From positions 1 to 13,540 of the forward strand of contig JAKOWQ010000319.1 in the NCBI GenBank assembly GCA_029781465.1: 13,540 nt of DNA, written 5' to 3'. The position numbers and the translations under genes were made by a program. The notes under the pieces were generated by a model that was not told where the DNA came from, searched no databases, and saw only the letters and a program-made list of their open reading frames with translations. Positions 7,193 to 13,540 of the stretch are shown here, one piece after another (position 1 is the first letter of the stretch; each line of letters begins with the position of its first letter). The stretch is from Pseudomonadota bacterium (GTDB taxonomy: Bacteria > Pseudomonadota > Alphaproteobacteria > Sphingomonadales > Sphingomonadaceae).

Positions 7193-8020
7193 ATGACCGT
7201 CATCAACACCAATATCGGCGCGATCAAGGCCGCCAACGCTTCCAACAGCGCTTCCAAAATGCTCGGCACCGCGATGGAGCGGCTGTCGACCGGCAAGCGC
7301 ATCAACAGCGCGAAGGACGATGCCGCCGGGCTCGCCATTGCCACCTCGATGACCGCGCAGGTGCGCGGCATGAACCAGGCGATCCGCAACTCGAACGATG
7401 GCATCGCCCTGGCGCAGACCGCCGAAGGCGCGCTGAACGAGGTTACCAACATGCTCCAGCGCGTGCGCGAACTGGCCGTCCAGTCGGCTTCGGGCACCTA
7501 TCAGGACGCCACCGACCGCGCCTATATGCAGTCGGAAGTCGATGAGCTGACTTCGCAGATCGATCAGGTCATCACCCACAGCAAGTTCAACGGCGTCCAG
7601 CTGTTCGACGGCACCACCGCGACCGTGACGATCCAGACCGGCGCCGACGGGGCCGACACGGTCGATCTGACCATGGCCGACCTTACCTCGCTCGCCGCCA
7701 GCGGCGGCGCGGCGGGTTCCTATGACGTCTCGACCGCCGCGACGGCCAATGGTCTGCTGACCACGATCGACGGCGAACTCGATTCGATCAATTCGGCCCG
7801 CGCCGCGCTCGGTGCGGGGCAGAACCGGCTCGAATCGGTGGTCAACAACCTGACCAGCAACGCCACCAATCTGTCCGACGCGCGCAGCCGCATCGAGGAT
7901 GCCGACTATTCGTCGGAAACCACCGCGCTGGCCAAGGCCCAGATCCTCTCGCAGGCTTCGACCGCGATGATCGCCCAGGCCAACCAGAGCCAGCAGAACG
8001 TGCTTTCGCTGCTGCGCTAA
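7193..8020 (+). CDS. fliC: Flagellin (short, D0-D1 only)
   Basis: The 275-aa product has the conserved flagellin N-terminus (INTNIGAIKAANA, then LSTGKRINSAKDDAAGLAIA at about 31-50) and C-terminus (about 190-275, ending QQNVLSLLR). The middle (about 140-190) is a short Thr/Ala/Gly/Asp-rich stretch, so the surface domains D2/D3 of larger flagellins are missing. The protein polymerises into the filament after export. The D1 segment LQRVRELAVQSASGT (88-102) keeps R90 and L94, and E115 in YMQSEV, which correspond to the TLR5-contact residues of Salmonella flagellin. The gene is monocistronic and divergent from the basal-body operon, with its own ribosome site and a strong downstream terminator. 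No second flagellin copy is in the window. Confidence 0.98.
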   Translation: MTVINTNIGAIKAANASNSASKMLGTAMERLSTGKRINSAKDDAAGLAIATSMTAQVRGMNQAIRNSNDGIALAQTAEGALNEVTNMLQRVRELAVQSASGTYQDATDRAYMQSEVDELTSQIDQVITHSKFNGVQLFDGTTATVTIQTGADGADTVDLTMADLTSLAASGGAAGSYDVSTAATANGLLTTIDGELDSINSARAALGAGQNRLESVVNNLTSNATNLSDARSRIEDADYSSETTALAKAQILSQASTAMIAQANQSQQNVLSLLR

Positions 8021-8039
8021 GGCCCGTCAGCCAAGCCCT

Positions 8040-8058
8040 TGCCTGACCCTTCCAGGCA
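8040..8058 (+). repeat. Small hairpin after fliC
   Basis: TGCCTG (8040-8045) and CAGGCA (8053-8058) form a perfect 6-bp stem with a 7-nt loop, starting 20 nt after the fliC stop. It directly precedes the larger terminator-like hairpin and may help termination or protect the 3' end of the mRNA. Confidence 0.5.
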
Positions 8059-8059
8059 C

Positions 8060-8091
8060 GGCCCGGCGATCCCTACCCGGATCGCCGGGCC
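8060..8091 (+). terminator. Strong stem-loop terminator between fliC and the convergent GST-fold gene
   Basis: GGCCCGGCGATCC (8060-8072) and GGATCGCCGGGCC (8079-8091) form a perfect 13-bp stem with the loop CTACCC. The plus-strand tail ATCTTGTAT is moderately T-rich, which suits termination of fliC. The minus-strand gene ends 20 nt away, so the stem could also act in that direction, although the tail there is not T-rich. Confidence 0.8.
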
Positions 8092-8111
8092 ATCTTGTAT
8101 CGCCAGCGCGC

Positions 8112-9269
8112 TCAGGCGAGAACCAGGACGTTGTTCTCGCGCGCGATCGCGCGGGCAGTGTTCAATTCCATTGTCTGCGTTCCCCCGGTCCGCTCGAGCA
8201 GCTCCGCAAGCCGCGTGGCTGCCGCCGGATCGAGCGCGCGGGCTGCGGCCTGGGCGCGGGCGAGATGCCACAGCGAATGCGGGTGGCTCTTGCGCCGCAT
8301 GGTCACGCCCCGCCAGGGGTAGGCGATTTCGCCGACATGCGGGTGGACCTGGCGCTCGCCATCGTGGGAAACCAGCGTGCCGGGCGCGGGATCGCCGAGC
8401 GAATCCAGCCAGCGGTCGAACTGGGCGGCGTCCTCGGCCAGGCCGGGGCCCCAGTGCGCAAACACCAGGGCAAGCACGGCCTCCAGTGTCTCGGGGATCG
8501 CATCGCCGTCAGGAAAGGCGCCGCCCGGATCGGCATAGTCGCCATCGGCAACGTCCGCCTGGTTCATGCGCTCGGTCCAATGCGCGACATTGGGCGCGGC
8601 GGTGCGCATCAGGAAGCCGGGGACCGGATCGCGCGCCAGATGGGCGTAAAGCGGCGCCATCATCCCGAAATCGGCCAGGCTCGGGCGTCCGCCCAGCAGA
8701 TAGGGATGGGCCCGGAAGTGCGCTTCGAGCGCGCCCAGCAGCTCGGCATAGCTGTCTTCCATCGCCGGGATCACCGCGGCGCAAACCCCCAGGTTTGGGA
8801 GGAAACCGGCGAACTTGCCCATCAGCATCTGCGCCGTGGCCAGGCGCTGTTCATAGGGCATCGCCGCCGGGATCGCCCGGGCAAATTCGGTCTGCAGGAA
8901 CAGTTCCTGCCGCTCACGATAGGACCAGCGGTAATGCATCGCCAACGGCAGCAGATAGTTCGAGCCGAAGGCATCGAGCAGATGCGCGATCACCTGCTGC
9001 ACCGGCCCCGGCGGGGTCAGCGACGGCGCGGCATGCCGGGCCTCGAGGTAGTCGATGATCGCGGTGGTATCCTGGATCAGGGCGCCGTCGGGCGTGCCCA
9101 GCACCGGAACCACGAAATGGCCGATCCCGGGCACAACTTCGCTGGCAAAACGCGGATCGTTGGGCAGCCGTTCGGCAAAGGGAATGCGCTTCTTGATCAG
9201 GTAGGAGCGCAGCTTGCCGGTATAGAGCGAATGCGGGGTTCCCCACAGGGTATAGCCGGTTGCAGTCAT
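8112..9269 (-). CDS. Glutathione S-transferase-fold protein with C-terminal extension
   Basis: The protein of 385 aa from the chosen start has an N-terminal thioredoxin-like domain (about 5-80) with a probable cis-proline in FVVPVL (P55) and the following DTTAIIDYLE segment (67-76), in the position of the glutathione-binding ES/DS motif. The helical GST C-domain follows, with the GGRPSLADFGMMAPL capping motif at 193-207. From about residue 240 a further stretch of about 145 residues has no GST counterpart and is not recognised; most GSTs end near 200-240. Glutathione binding is likely, but the substrate is unknown. The ATG at 9269 is preferred to a GTG at 9284 because GGGAG lies 8 nt before the ATG while the GTG overlaps that site. 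The gene is single, convergent with fliC and divergent from glpK. A non-catalytic role is possible, as no catalytic residue can be assigned with certainty. Confidence 0.85.
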   Translation of the reverse strand: MTATGYTLWGTPHSLYTGKLRSYLIKKRIPFAERLPNDPRFASEVVPGIGHFVVPVLGTPDGALIQDTTAIIDYLEARHAAPSLTPPGPVQQVIAHLLDAFGSNYLLPLAMHYRWSYRERQELFLQTEFARAIPAAMPYEQRLATAQMLMGKFAGFLPNLGVCAAVIPAMEDSYAELLGALEAHFRAHPYLLGGRPSLADFGMMAPLYAHLARDPVPGFLMRTAAPNVAHWTERMNQADVADGDYADPGGAFPDGDAIPETLEAVLALVFAHWGPGLAEDAAQFDRWLDSLGDPAPGTLVSHDGERQVHPHVGEIAYPWRGVTMRRKSHPHSLWHLARAQAAARALDPAAATRLAELLERTGGTQTMELNTARAIARENNVLVLA

Positions 9270-9277
9270 CGCCAATT

Positions 9278-9282
9278 CTCCC
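9278..9282 (-). promoter_or_regulatory. Ribosome binding site that decides the GST-fold start
   Basis: GGGAG on the minus strand stands 8 nt before the ATG at 9269. It supports that start over the in-frame GTG five codons upstream. Confidence 0.65.
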
Positions 9283-9297
9283 ACCCGATCGAGCTTT

Positions 9298-9315
9298 TTA
9301 GGGTAAGGACCCTAA
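9298..9315. promoter_or_regulatory. Palindromic operator candidate upstream of the GST-fold gene
   Basis: TTAGGGT-AAGG-ACCCTAA is a perfect inverted repeat with 7-bp arms and a 4-bp centre, in a notably A/T-rich patch. On the minus strand it covers the probable -10 box and start region of the GST-fold gene, as expected for a TetR- or MarR-type repressor site. No regulator gene lies beside it in this window. Confidence 0.6.
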
Positions 9316-9336
9316 TCATTCCTTCTGTGCGATCAA
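9309..9336 (-). promoter_or_regulatory. Sigma-70-like promoter candidate for the GST-fold gene
   Basis: On the minus strand, TTGATC (9336-9331; 4 of 6 to TTGACA) and TAGGGT (9314-9309; 3 of 6 to TATAAT) are 16 bp apart. The -10 candidate is half of the palindrome at 9298-9315, so a bound repressor would block it. The match is weak. Confidence 0.3.
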
Positions 9337-9354
9337 GCCCCAAAGGAACGGCTC

Positions 9355-9383
9355 TTGCCGCCTTGGCCCGAGTGCCATAGCAC
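9355..9383 (+). promoter_or_regulatory. Sigma-70-like promoter candidate for glpKF
   Basis: TTGCCG (9355-9360) and TAGCAC (9378-9383) are spaced by 17 bp and lie about 30 nt before glpK. The -10 match is only 3 of 6, so the call is tentative. No clear operator half-sites flank it. Confidence 0.35.
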
Positions 9384-9397
9384 TGCGCGCCAGGAGC

Positions 9398-9403
9398 AGG
9401 AGG
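9398..9403 (+). promoter_or_regulatory. Ribosome binding site of glpK
   Basis: A perfect AGGAGG lies 7 nt before the glpK ATG, which fixes the start and predicts efficient translation. Confidence 0.8.
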
Positions 9404-9410
9404 AAGGCAG

Positions 9411-10907
9411 ATGGCGCGTTACGTCGGGGCGATCGACCAGGGGACTACCAGCACACGGTTCATCGTGTTCGATCATGGTGGAAACATCGTCGCGGTCGAT
9501 CAGAAGGAACACGCGCAGATCATGCCCGCGCCGGGCTGGGTCGAACACGATGCGGGTGAGATCTGGGCCAATACGCAAGAGGTGATCGCGCTCGCGCTGG
9601 CCAAGGGCGGTCTGGCCGCCACCGATCTTGCCGCGGTGGGGATCACCAACCAGCGCGAAACCACCGTGCTGTGGGACAAGGCCAGTGGCCAGCCGGTGCA
9701 CAACGCGCTGGTGTGGATGGACACCCGCACCGCCGATCTGGTCGGCGCGCTGGCCGCCGATGGCGGGCAGGATCGGCTGCGCGGCAAGACCGGGCTGCCG
9801 CTGGCGACCTATTTCTCAGGGCTCAAGCTGCGCTGGCTGCTCGATAGTGTGCCCGGCGCGCAGGCGCGGGCCGAGGCGGGCGAGTTGCTGTTCGGCAATA
9901 TCGATACCTGGCTGGCCTGGAATCTCACCGGCGGAACCGAGGGCGGGCTGCACATCACCGATGTCACCAATGCCTCGCGCACCCAGTTGATGAACCTCGA
10001 CACGCTCGACTGGGACGCGGAAATCCTCGCCCTGCTCAACATTCCGCGCGCCTGCCTGCCCGAAATCCGTTCCTCGAGCGAGGTCTATGGCAGCTGCACC
10101 GGCGCGCTTGCCGGGGTGCCGCTGGCGGGGATCCTGGGGGATCAGCAGGCGGCATTGTTCGGGCAGGCCTGCCTTGCCCCGGGCGAGGCCAAGAACACCT
10201 ATGGCACCGGCTGCTTCATGCTGATGAACACCGGCGACAAACCGTTCCCGTCAAGGCACGGCCTGCTGACCACGCTGGGCTACAAGCTGGGTGAATCCCC
10301 GGCGGTCTACGCGCTCGAAGGGTCGATCTCGATCTCGGGCGCGCTGGTGCAGTGGCTGCGCGACAACCTGGGGCTGATTTCCAGCGCGCCGGAGATCGAG
10401 GCGCTGGCCGCCAGCGTGGAAGACAACGGCGATGTCTATTTCGTCCCGGCCTTTTCCGGTCTCTATGCCCCGCACTGGGAAGACAGCGCGCGCGGGGTGA
10501 TCGTCGGGCTGACGCGCTTCGCGGGCAAGGGCCACCTCGCCCGCGCCGTGCTGGAGGCGACCGCGTTCCAGACCCGTGAGGTGCTCGATGCGATGACCAA
10601 GGATTCGGGCGTGGCGATCACCGAGCTGCGCACCGACGGCGGCATGGTGGTCAACGAGCTGCTGATGCAGTTCCAGTCCGACATCCTCGGCGTGCCGGTG
10701 GTCCGCCCCCGGGTGATCGAGACCACCGCGCTGGGCGCGGCCTATGCCGCCGGTCTCGCGGTCGGATACTGGACCTCGACCGACGATATTTCCGCCAACT
10801 GGGGCGTGGACAAGCGCTGGCACCCGGCGATGGAAGAGGATCGCCGCGCCGTGCTTTACGGCAAGTGGAACAAGGCTGTCAGCCGCTCGCTCGGCTGGAT
10901 CGAATAG
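9411..10907 (+). CDS. glpK: Glycerol kinase
   Basis: The 498-aa product matches the family length (about 500). It begins with the phosphate-binding AIDQGTTSTR (7-16). The glycerol-site residues seen in E. coli GlpK are all present in order: R82-E83 in NQRE, W102, Y134, and D244-Q245 in GDQQ. The FGGY signatures YGTGCFMLMNTG (264-275) and the ATP-site region TDGGMVVNELLMQFQSDI (408-425) are intact. It phosphorylates glycerol with ATP to sn-glycerol 3-phosphate in the cytoplasm, trapping glycerol that enters through GlpF. glpF follows after 29 nt, so the two form an operon. No glpD and no GlpR-type regulator is in the window. The specific glycerol-site residues argue against another FGGY sugar kinase. 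Confidence 0.98.
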   Translation: MARYVGAIDQGTTSTRFIVFDHGGNIVAVDQKEHAQIMPAPGWVEHDAGEIWANTQEVIALALAKGGLAATDLAAVGITNQRETTVLWDKASGQPVHNALVWMDTRTADLVGALAADGGQDRLRGKTGLPLATYFSGLKLRWLLDSVPGAQARAEAGELLFGNIDTWLAWNLTGGTEGGLHITDVTNASRTQLMNLDTLDWDAEILALLNIPRACLPEIRSSSEVYGSCTGALAGVPLAGILGDQQAALFGQACLAPGEAKNTYGTGCFMLMNTGDKPFPSRHGLLTTLGYKLGESPAVYALEGSISISGALVQWLRDNLGLISSAPEIEALAASVEDNGDVYFVPAFSGLYAPHWEDSARGVIVGLTRFAGKGHLARAVLEATAFQTREVLDAMTKDSGVAITELRTDGGMVVNELLMQFQSDILGVPVVRPRVIETTALGAAYAAGLAVGYWTSTDDISANWGVDKRWHPAMEEDRRAVLYGKWNKAVSRSLGWIE

Positions 10908-10936
10908 GCCCGCCAGGGGCAAGAGGGGGAAAGAAG

Positions 10937-11656
10937 ATGGATGCAGGTTTCGCGGGGGAATACCTCGGCACCGCCGTGCTGATGCTGCTTGGCATCGGCA
11001 CCAACGCCAATGTCACCCTGGCCAAGAGCAAGGCCCAGGGGAGCGACTGGACCACGATCACCTCGGCCTGGGGTTTCGCGGTTCTGTGCGGGGTGCTGGT
11101 GGCGGTTTCGCTAGGCGCGCCGGGGCACCTCAACCCGGCGGTGACGCTGGGCATGGCGATCGCGGGGCACGATTTCAGCCATGTCGCGCCCTATGTCGCG
11201 GCGCAGATGCTCGGCGCCTTCACCGGCGCGGCGCTGGTCTGGCTGGCCTATCTGCCCCACTGGGCCGAAACCCCCGATCCGACGGCCAAGCTGGGGGTGT
11301 TTTCCACCAGCCCGGCGATCCGCGCGCCGCTCAGCAATCTCGTCACCGAGGCGATCGGCGCCTTTGCGCTGGTGATCGTGGTGATCGCAATCGGTTCGAA
11401 GCTGGTCGCCATGCCGGGCTTCCTGGGCCCGGTGGTGGTCGGCCTGCTGGTCTGGGCAATCGGCAACGGGCTGGGCGGGCCGACCGGCTACGCCATCAAC
11501 CCCGCGCGCGACCTTGGCCCGCGCATCGCCCACGCCCTGCTGCCAATCGCGGGCAAGGGCGGTTCGGACTGGTCCTACGCCTGGATCCCGGTCGTCGGCC
11601 CGCTGATCGGCGGGGCGATTGCAGTGGGCGTGGCCGGGGTGTTCGGGATGCTGTAG
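10937..11656 (+). CDS. glpF: Glycerol uptake facilitator (aquaglyceroporin)
   Basis: The 239-aa membrane protein has the two NPA boxes of the MIP family: HLNPAVTL with NPA at 66-68, and YAINPARDLGPR with NPA at 188-190. Six hydrophobic segments and two half-helices can be laid out around them. The Asp after the second NPAR, and a filter that reads W45, G176, Y185, R191 (W48, G191, F200, R206 in E. coli GlpF), favour glycerol over a water-only channel. The frame is open further upstream into the end of glpK, but the ATG at 10937 is chosen: it has a GAGGGGG ribosome site 7 nt ahead and yields the family N-terminus AGEYLGTAVLMLLG. It lets glycerol diffuse across the inner membrane for GlpK to phosphorylate. 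Confidence 0.95.
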   Translation: MDAGFAGEYLGTAVLMLLGIGTNANVTLAKSKAQGSDWTTITSAWGFAVLCGVLVAVSLGAPGHLNPAVTLGMAIAGHDFSHVAPYVAAQMLGAFTGAALVWLAYLPHWAETPDPTAKLGVFSTSPAIRAPLSNLVTEAIGAFALVIVVIAIGSKLVAMPGFLGPVVVGLLVWAIGNGLGGPTGYAINPARDLGPRIAHALLPIAGKGGSDWSYAWIPVVGPLIGGAIAVGVAGVFGML

Positions 11657-11690
11657 CGCAGTGCGCGAAACACAATGAATCAAGCCAATG

Positions 11691-11720
11691 CCGTTCGTCC
11701 TGAGCGAAGTCGAGGGACGG
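11691..11720. repeat. REP-like intergenic palindrome
   Basis: The stretch beginning CCGTTCGTCCTGAGCGAAG has arms CGTCC (11696-11700) and GGACG (11715-11719) around a 14-nt GAGCGAAGTCG-type centre. From memory, near-identical 'TTCGTCCTGAGC...TCGA' palindromes are scattered between genes in many sphingomonad and other GC-rich genomes. Only one clear copy is in this window, so repetitiveness cannot be shown here. It sits 35 nt after glpF and may also help end that transcript. Confidence 0.55.
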
Positions 11721-11744
11721 CAATTCAACGCTGTGCGGCCCCTT

Positions 11745-11772
11745 GCCTTCGTTCGGGATGAACAGGGAAGGC
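11745..11772. repeat. Imperfect inverted repeat in the glpF-motB spacer
   Basis: GCCTT (11745-11749) and AAGGC (11768-11772) pair, with a second inner pairing of GTTC and GAAC around GGGAT and unpaired bases between. It could be a weak terminator for glpKF. The rest of the spacer 11657-11873 shows no gene. Confidence 0.3.
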
Positions 11773-11850
11773 GTGACCCGGGCTTACCTCACGATATCCT
11801 GCCCGAAGATCCCGCGTCATTTCGGCTGCCGACCCAAACACAAAGTGCAT

Positions 11851-11867
11851 GGCGCCGGCAAGGCGCC
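11851..11867 (-). terminator. Possible terminator of motA-motB
   Basis: Two GGCGCC hexamers (11851-11856 and 11862-11867) can pair around a 5-nt loop, 7 nt past the motB stop. On the minus strand the following sequence is only moderately T-rich (CACTTTGTGTTTGG). GGCGCC is common in GC-rich DNA, so chance is possible. Confidence 0.35.
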
Positions 11868-11873
11868 CCGAAC

Positions 11874-12719
11874 CTAGCGCATCAACAGGATCGAAATCCG
11901 CCGGTTGCGCGGATCGGCGGGCTGGTTGCGGATCAGCGGTTCGCGCTCGGCCACGCCCTCGATCTTGCGGAAGCGATCCTCGCCAATGCCCTGGCCGATC
12001 AGCGCCTGGCGGGTGGCCTCGGCGCGACCGGCCGAGAGCGACCAGTTGTTGGCACCGATCCCGCCGCGCCAGGGCAGGGCATCGGTGTGGCCGCGGATCG
12101 AGATCCCGCCCGCTTCGGGACCGATGGTCGCGGCAATCGCGCCCAGCAGCTCGGCGGCCTGGGGGGTCAGCACCGTGGTGCCGAGCTGGAACATCGAGAA
12201 ATCGGCATCGTCGACCAGGTCGATGCGGATCCCCTCGGCGGTGTCGATCAGCCGCACCTGCCGCGCCAGCTTGCTGAGGCGCGGGTTGCCCTCCAGCTTG
12301 GCGGCGAGCCGTTCCTGCATCTTCTGCACCCGCCGGATTTTCTCCGCGCCCTCCTTGCGTCCGCCGGTGGTGTCGCGCGGGATGGTCATCGCCCTGGTCC
12401 CGGTCTGTCCGGCGCGGTTGGGGTAATTGTCGGCATCGGTGATCGAGGCGCCGCCCAGCATGCCGTTCGATCCCGCGCTCTGTTCCTTGAGCTTGACCAG
12501 CGTGGGGGTGAAATAATCGGCAATCCCCTTGCGCTGCTTTTCGGTGGTTGCGCCCAGCAGCCACAGCAGCAGGAAGAAGGCCATCATCGCGGTGACGAAA
12601 TCGGCATAGGCAACCTTCCAGGCCCCGCCGTGATGCCCGCCGGCCACCACCGTCACCTTCTTGACGATGATCGGGGCGGGCAGCTCGTTCTTGCCCTTGG
12701 CCGGCTTCGCGGCGGCCAT
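11874..12719 (-). CDS. motB: Flagellar stator protein MotB
   Basis: The 281-aa product has a short basic N-terminus, then one membrane helix in WKVAYADFVTAMMAFFLLLWLL (about 34-55) holding the proton-carrying aspartate D40 (D32 in E. coli). The helix reads like proton-type MotB and unlike the sodium-type PomB. A plug/linker region (about 60-155) is followed by the OmpA-like peptidoglycan-binding domain (about 160-281), with RGHTDALPW (209-217) and NNWSLSAGRA (224-233). MotB anchors the stator to the cell wall and, with MotA, forms the ion channel that drives FliG. The ATG follows the motA stop by 4 nt, with a GAGAGGG ribosome site in the end of motA. Everything expected of the family is present. 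Confidence 0.97.
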   Translation of the reverse strand: MAAAKPAKGKNELPAPIIVKKVTVVAGGHHGGAWKVAYADFVTAMMAFFLLLWLLGATTEKQRKGIADYFTPTLVKLKEQSAGSNGMLGGASITDADNYPNRAGQTGTRAMTIPRDTTGGRKEGAEKIRRVQKMQERLAAKLEGNPRLSKLARQVRLIDTAEGIRIDLVDDADFSMFQLGTTVLTPQAAELLGAIAATIGPEAGGISIRGHTDALPWRGGIGANNWSLSAGRAEATRQALIGQGIGEDRFRKIEGVAEREPLIRNQPADPRNRRISILLMR

Positions 12720-12723
12720 CGGC

Positions 12724-13540
12724 TTAGCGCCCTCTCAGCGCGTCGAGCAGTTCGGACAGGCCGGGGCGGACATCGTGGCCCAGCCCCGAACGCGCGCCTT
12801 CGACCACCAGCGGCTGCGGCCAGCCGTGGAGCGAGGCGATGATTACCTGCTTGACCGCCTGAAACACCTGTTCGTCGGCCTCAAGCACCTGCTTGAGCCG
12901 CCCGGCCAGCGGCGAGACCATGCCATAGGCCAGCAGCACCCCCATGAAGGTGCCGACCAGCGCCGAGCCGATCATCCCGCCCAGGATCGCCGGGGGCTTG
13001 TCGATCGAGCCCATGGTCTTGACCACCCCCAGAACCGCCGCGACGATCCCCAGCGCGGGCAGCGCATCAGCCAGGTTCTGCAGGGCATGCTGGGGCTCGT
13101 GCATTTCGTGGAAATGCGTTTTCATCGCGTTGTCCATCACCTCCTCCACCGCGTGAACCTCGAGCGTGCCCGAAGAGACCACGATCAGCGTCAGCGTATC
13201 GGCGATCAGCGCGACCAGCGCCTTGTTGGCGAGCAGGCGCGGAAACTCCGCGAAGATCGCCGAGCTGGCGGGTTCGGTCACATGGCTTTCCAGCGCCACC
13301 GGGCCTTCGGTGCGCAGCAGCTTCATCAGCCGGGTGGTGAGCACGATCGCATCGATGTGATCCTGCTTCGTGTGCTGGGGCCCCTTGAAGATCTTGGCGA
13401 AGCAGCCGCCGATCGCCTTCAGTCCGTGGAGCGAATTGCCGGTGATCAGCGAGGCGACCGCCGCCCCCCCGATAATCAGCATCTCGTGCGGGATCGCCTC
13501 GAGCACCGGGCCGAGCGCGCCGCCGGTGATCGCGAAGCCT
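12724..13540 (-). CDS. motA: Flagellar stator protein MotA (N-terminus cut by window edge)
   Basis: About 272 codons are visible and the frame remains open through the right edge. A GTG at 13506 could be taken as a start, but the residues before it (GFAITGGALGP) match the N-terminal region of MotA family proteins, so the true start lies outside, probably 15-20 codons on. The cytoplasmic loop holds LLRTEG and ALESHVTEP, whose Arg and Glu correspond to the charged residues that meet FliG. The helices contain the prolines in DALPALGIVAAVLGVVKT and YGMVSPLAG (Pro173 and Pro222 in E. coli). MotA forms the five-subunit ring around two MotB and converts ion flow to torque. It is co-transcribed with motB, 4 nt apart, in an order typical of stator operons. 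Confidence 0.96.
   Translation of the reverse strand, partial: GFAITGGALGPVLEAIPHEMLIIGGAAVASLITGNSLHGLKAIGGCFAKIFKGPQHTKQDHIDAIVLTTRLMKLLRTEGPVALESHVTEPASSAIFAEFPRLLANKALVALIADTLTLIVVSSGTLEVHAVEEVMDNAMKTHFHEMHEPQHALQNLADALPALGIVAAVLGVVKTMGSIDKPPAILGGMIGSALVGTFMGVLLAYGMVSPLAGRLKQVLEADEQVFQAVKQVIIASLHGWPQPLVVEGARSGLGHDVRPGLSELLDALRGR

Noticed and set aside
11688..12842. A 384-codon plus-strand frame opposite motB
   Set aside because: It runs antisense through the well-supported motB and begins inside the REP-like palindrome. No protein family is visible.
13504..13506. GTG as start of motA
   Set aside because: The frame continues upstream with residues that match MotA N-termini, so the true start lies outside the window.

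Overview
The window is GC-rich, densely coded DNA from a motile Gram-negative proteobacterium. I infer an alphaproteobacterium of the Sphingomonadales type (Novosphingobium/Erythrobacter/Sphingomonas-like) from codon and GC character, the long GST-fold protein and a REP-like palindrome of a kind I remember from such genomes. No rRNA or marker gene is present, so the assignment is moderate at best. I saw no tRNA, rRNA, CRISPR array, insertion sequence or phage gene.

Left part, bases 1-6962, all minus strand: one compact flagellar basal-body operon, read right to left. It runs: a sigma-54-type activator (FlbD/FleQ-like), fliE, fliF, fliG, fliH, fliI, fliJ and the start of fliK, which runs off the left edge. 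Most junctions overlap by 4-11 nt or are separated by a few nt, so translation is probably coupled. The products are the MS ring (FliF), the rod adaptor (FliE), the rotor/switch (FliG), the type III export ATPase complex (FliH, FliI, FliJ) and the hook-length ruler (FliK). This order is the one familiar from gamma/betaproteobacteria.

Middle, 6963-8111: a divergent control region, then a short plus-strand flagellin gene (fliC) with a good ribosome site, ended by two tandem hairpins. A sigma-28-like promoter candidate faces the regulator gene.

Right-middle, 8112-11656: a minus-strand glutathione S-transferase-fold protein with an unassigned C-terminal extension of about 145 residues. A perfect 7+7 palindrome lies over its probable promoter. 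Divergent from it is a plus-strand glycerol operon, glpK (glycerol kinase) and glpF (glycerol facilitator), for uptake and phosphorylation of glycerol. These genes have no evident link to motility.

Right end, 11657-13540: a roughly 220-bp intergenic stretch with a REP-like palindrome, then the minus-strand stator operon motA-motB. motA runs off the right edge. MotA/MotB would form the proton channel that pushes on FliG, so rotor, export apparatus, filament and stator are all represented here.

I found no wholly undescribed system. The best leads are the receiver-less sigma-54 activator with a sigma-28-like promoter, the orphan operator palindrome at the GST gene, the GST C-terminal extension, and the minimal flagellin that keeps TLR5-type residues.
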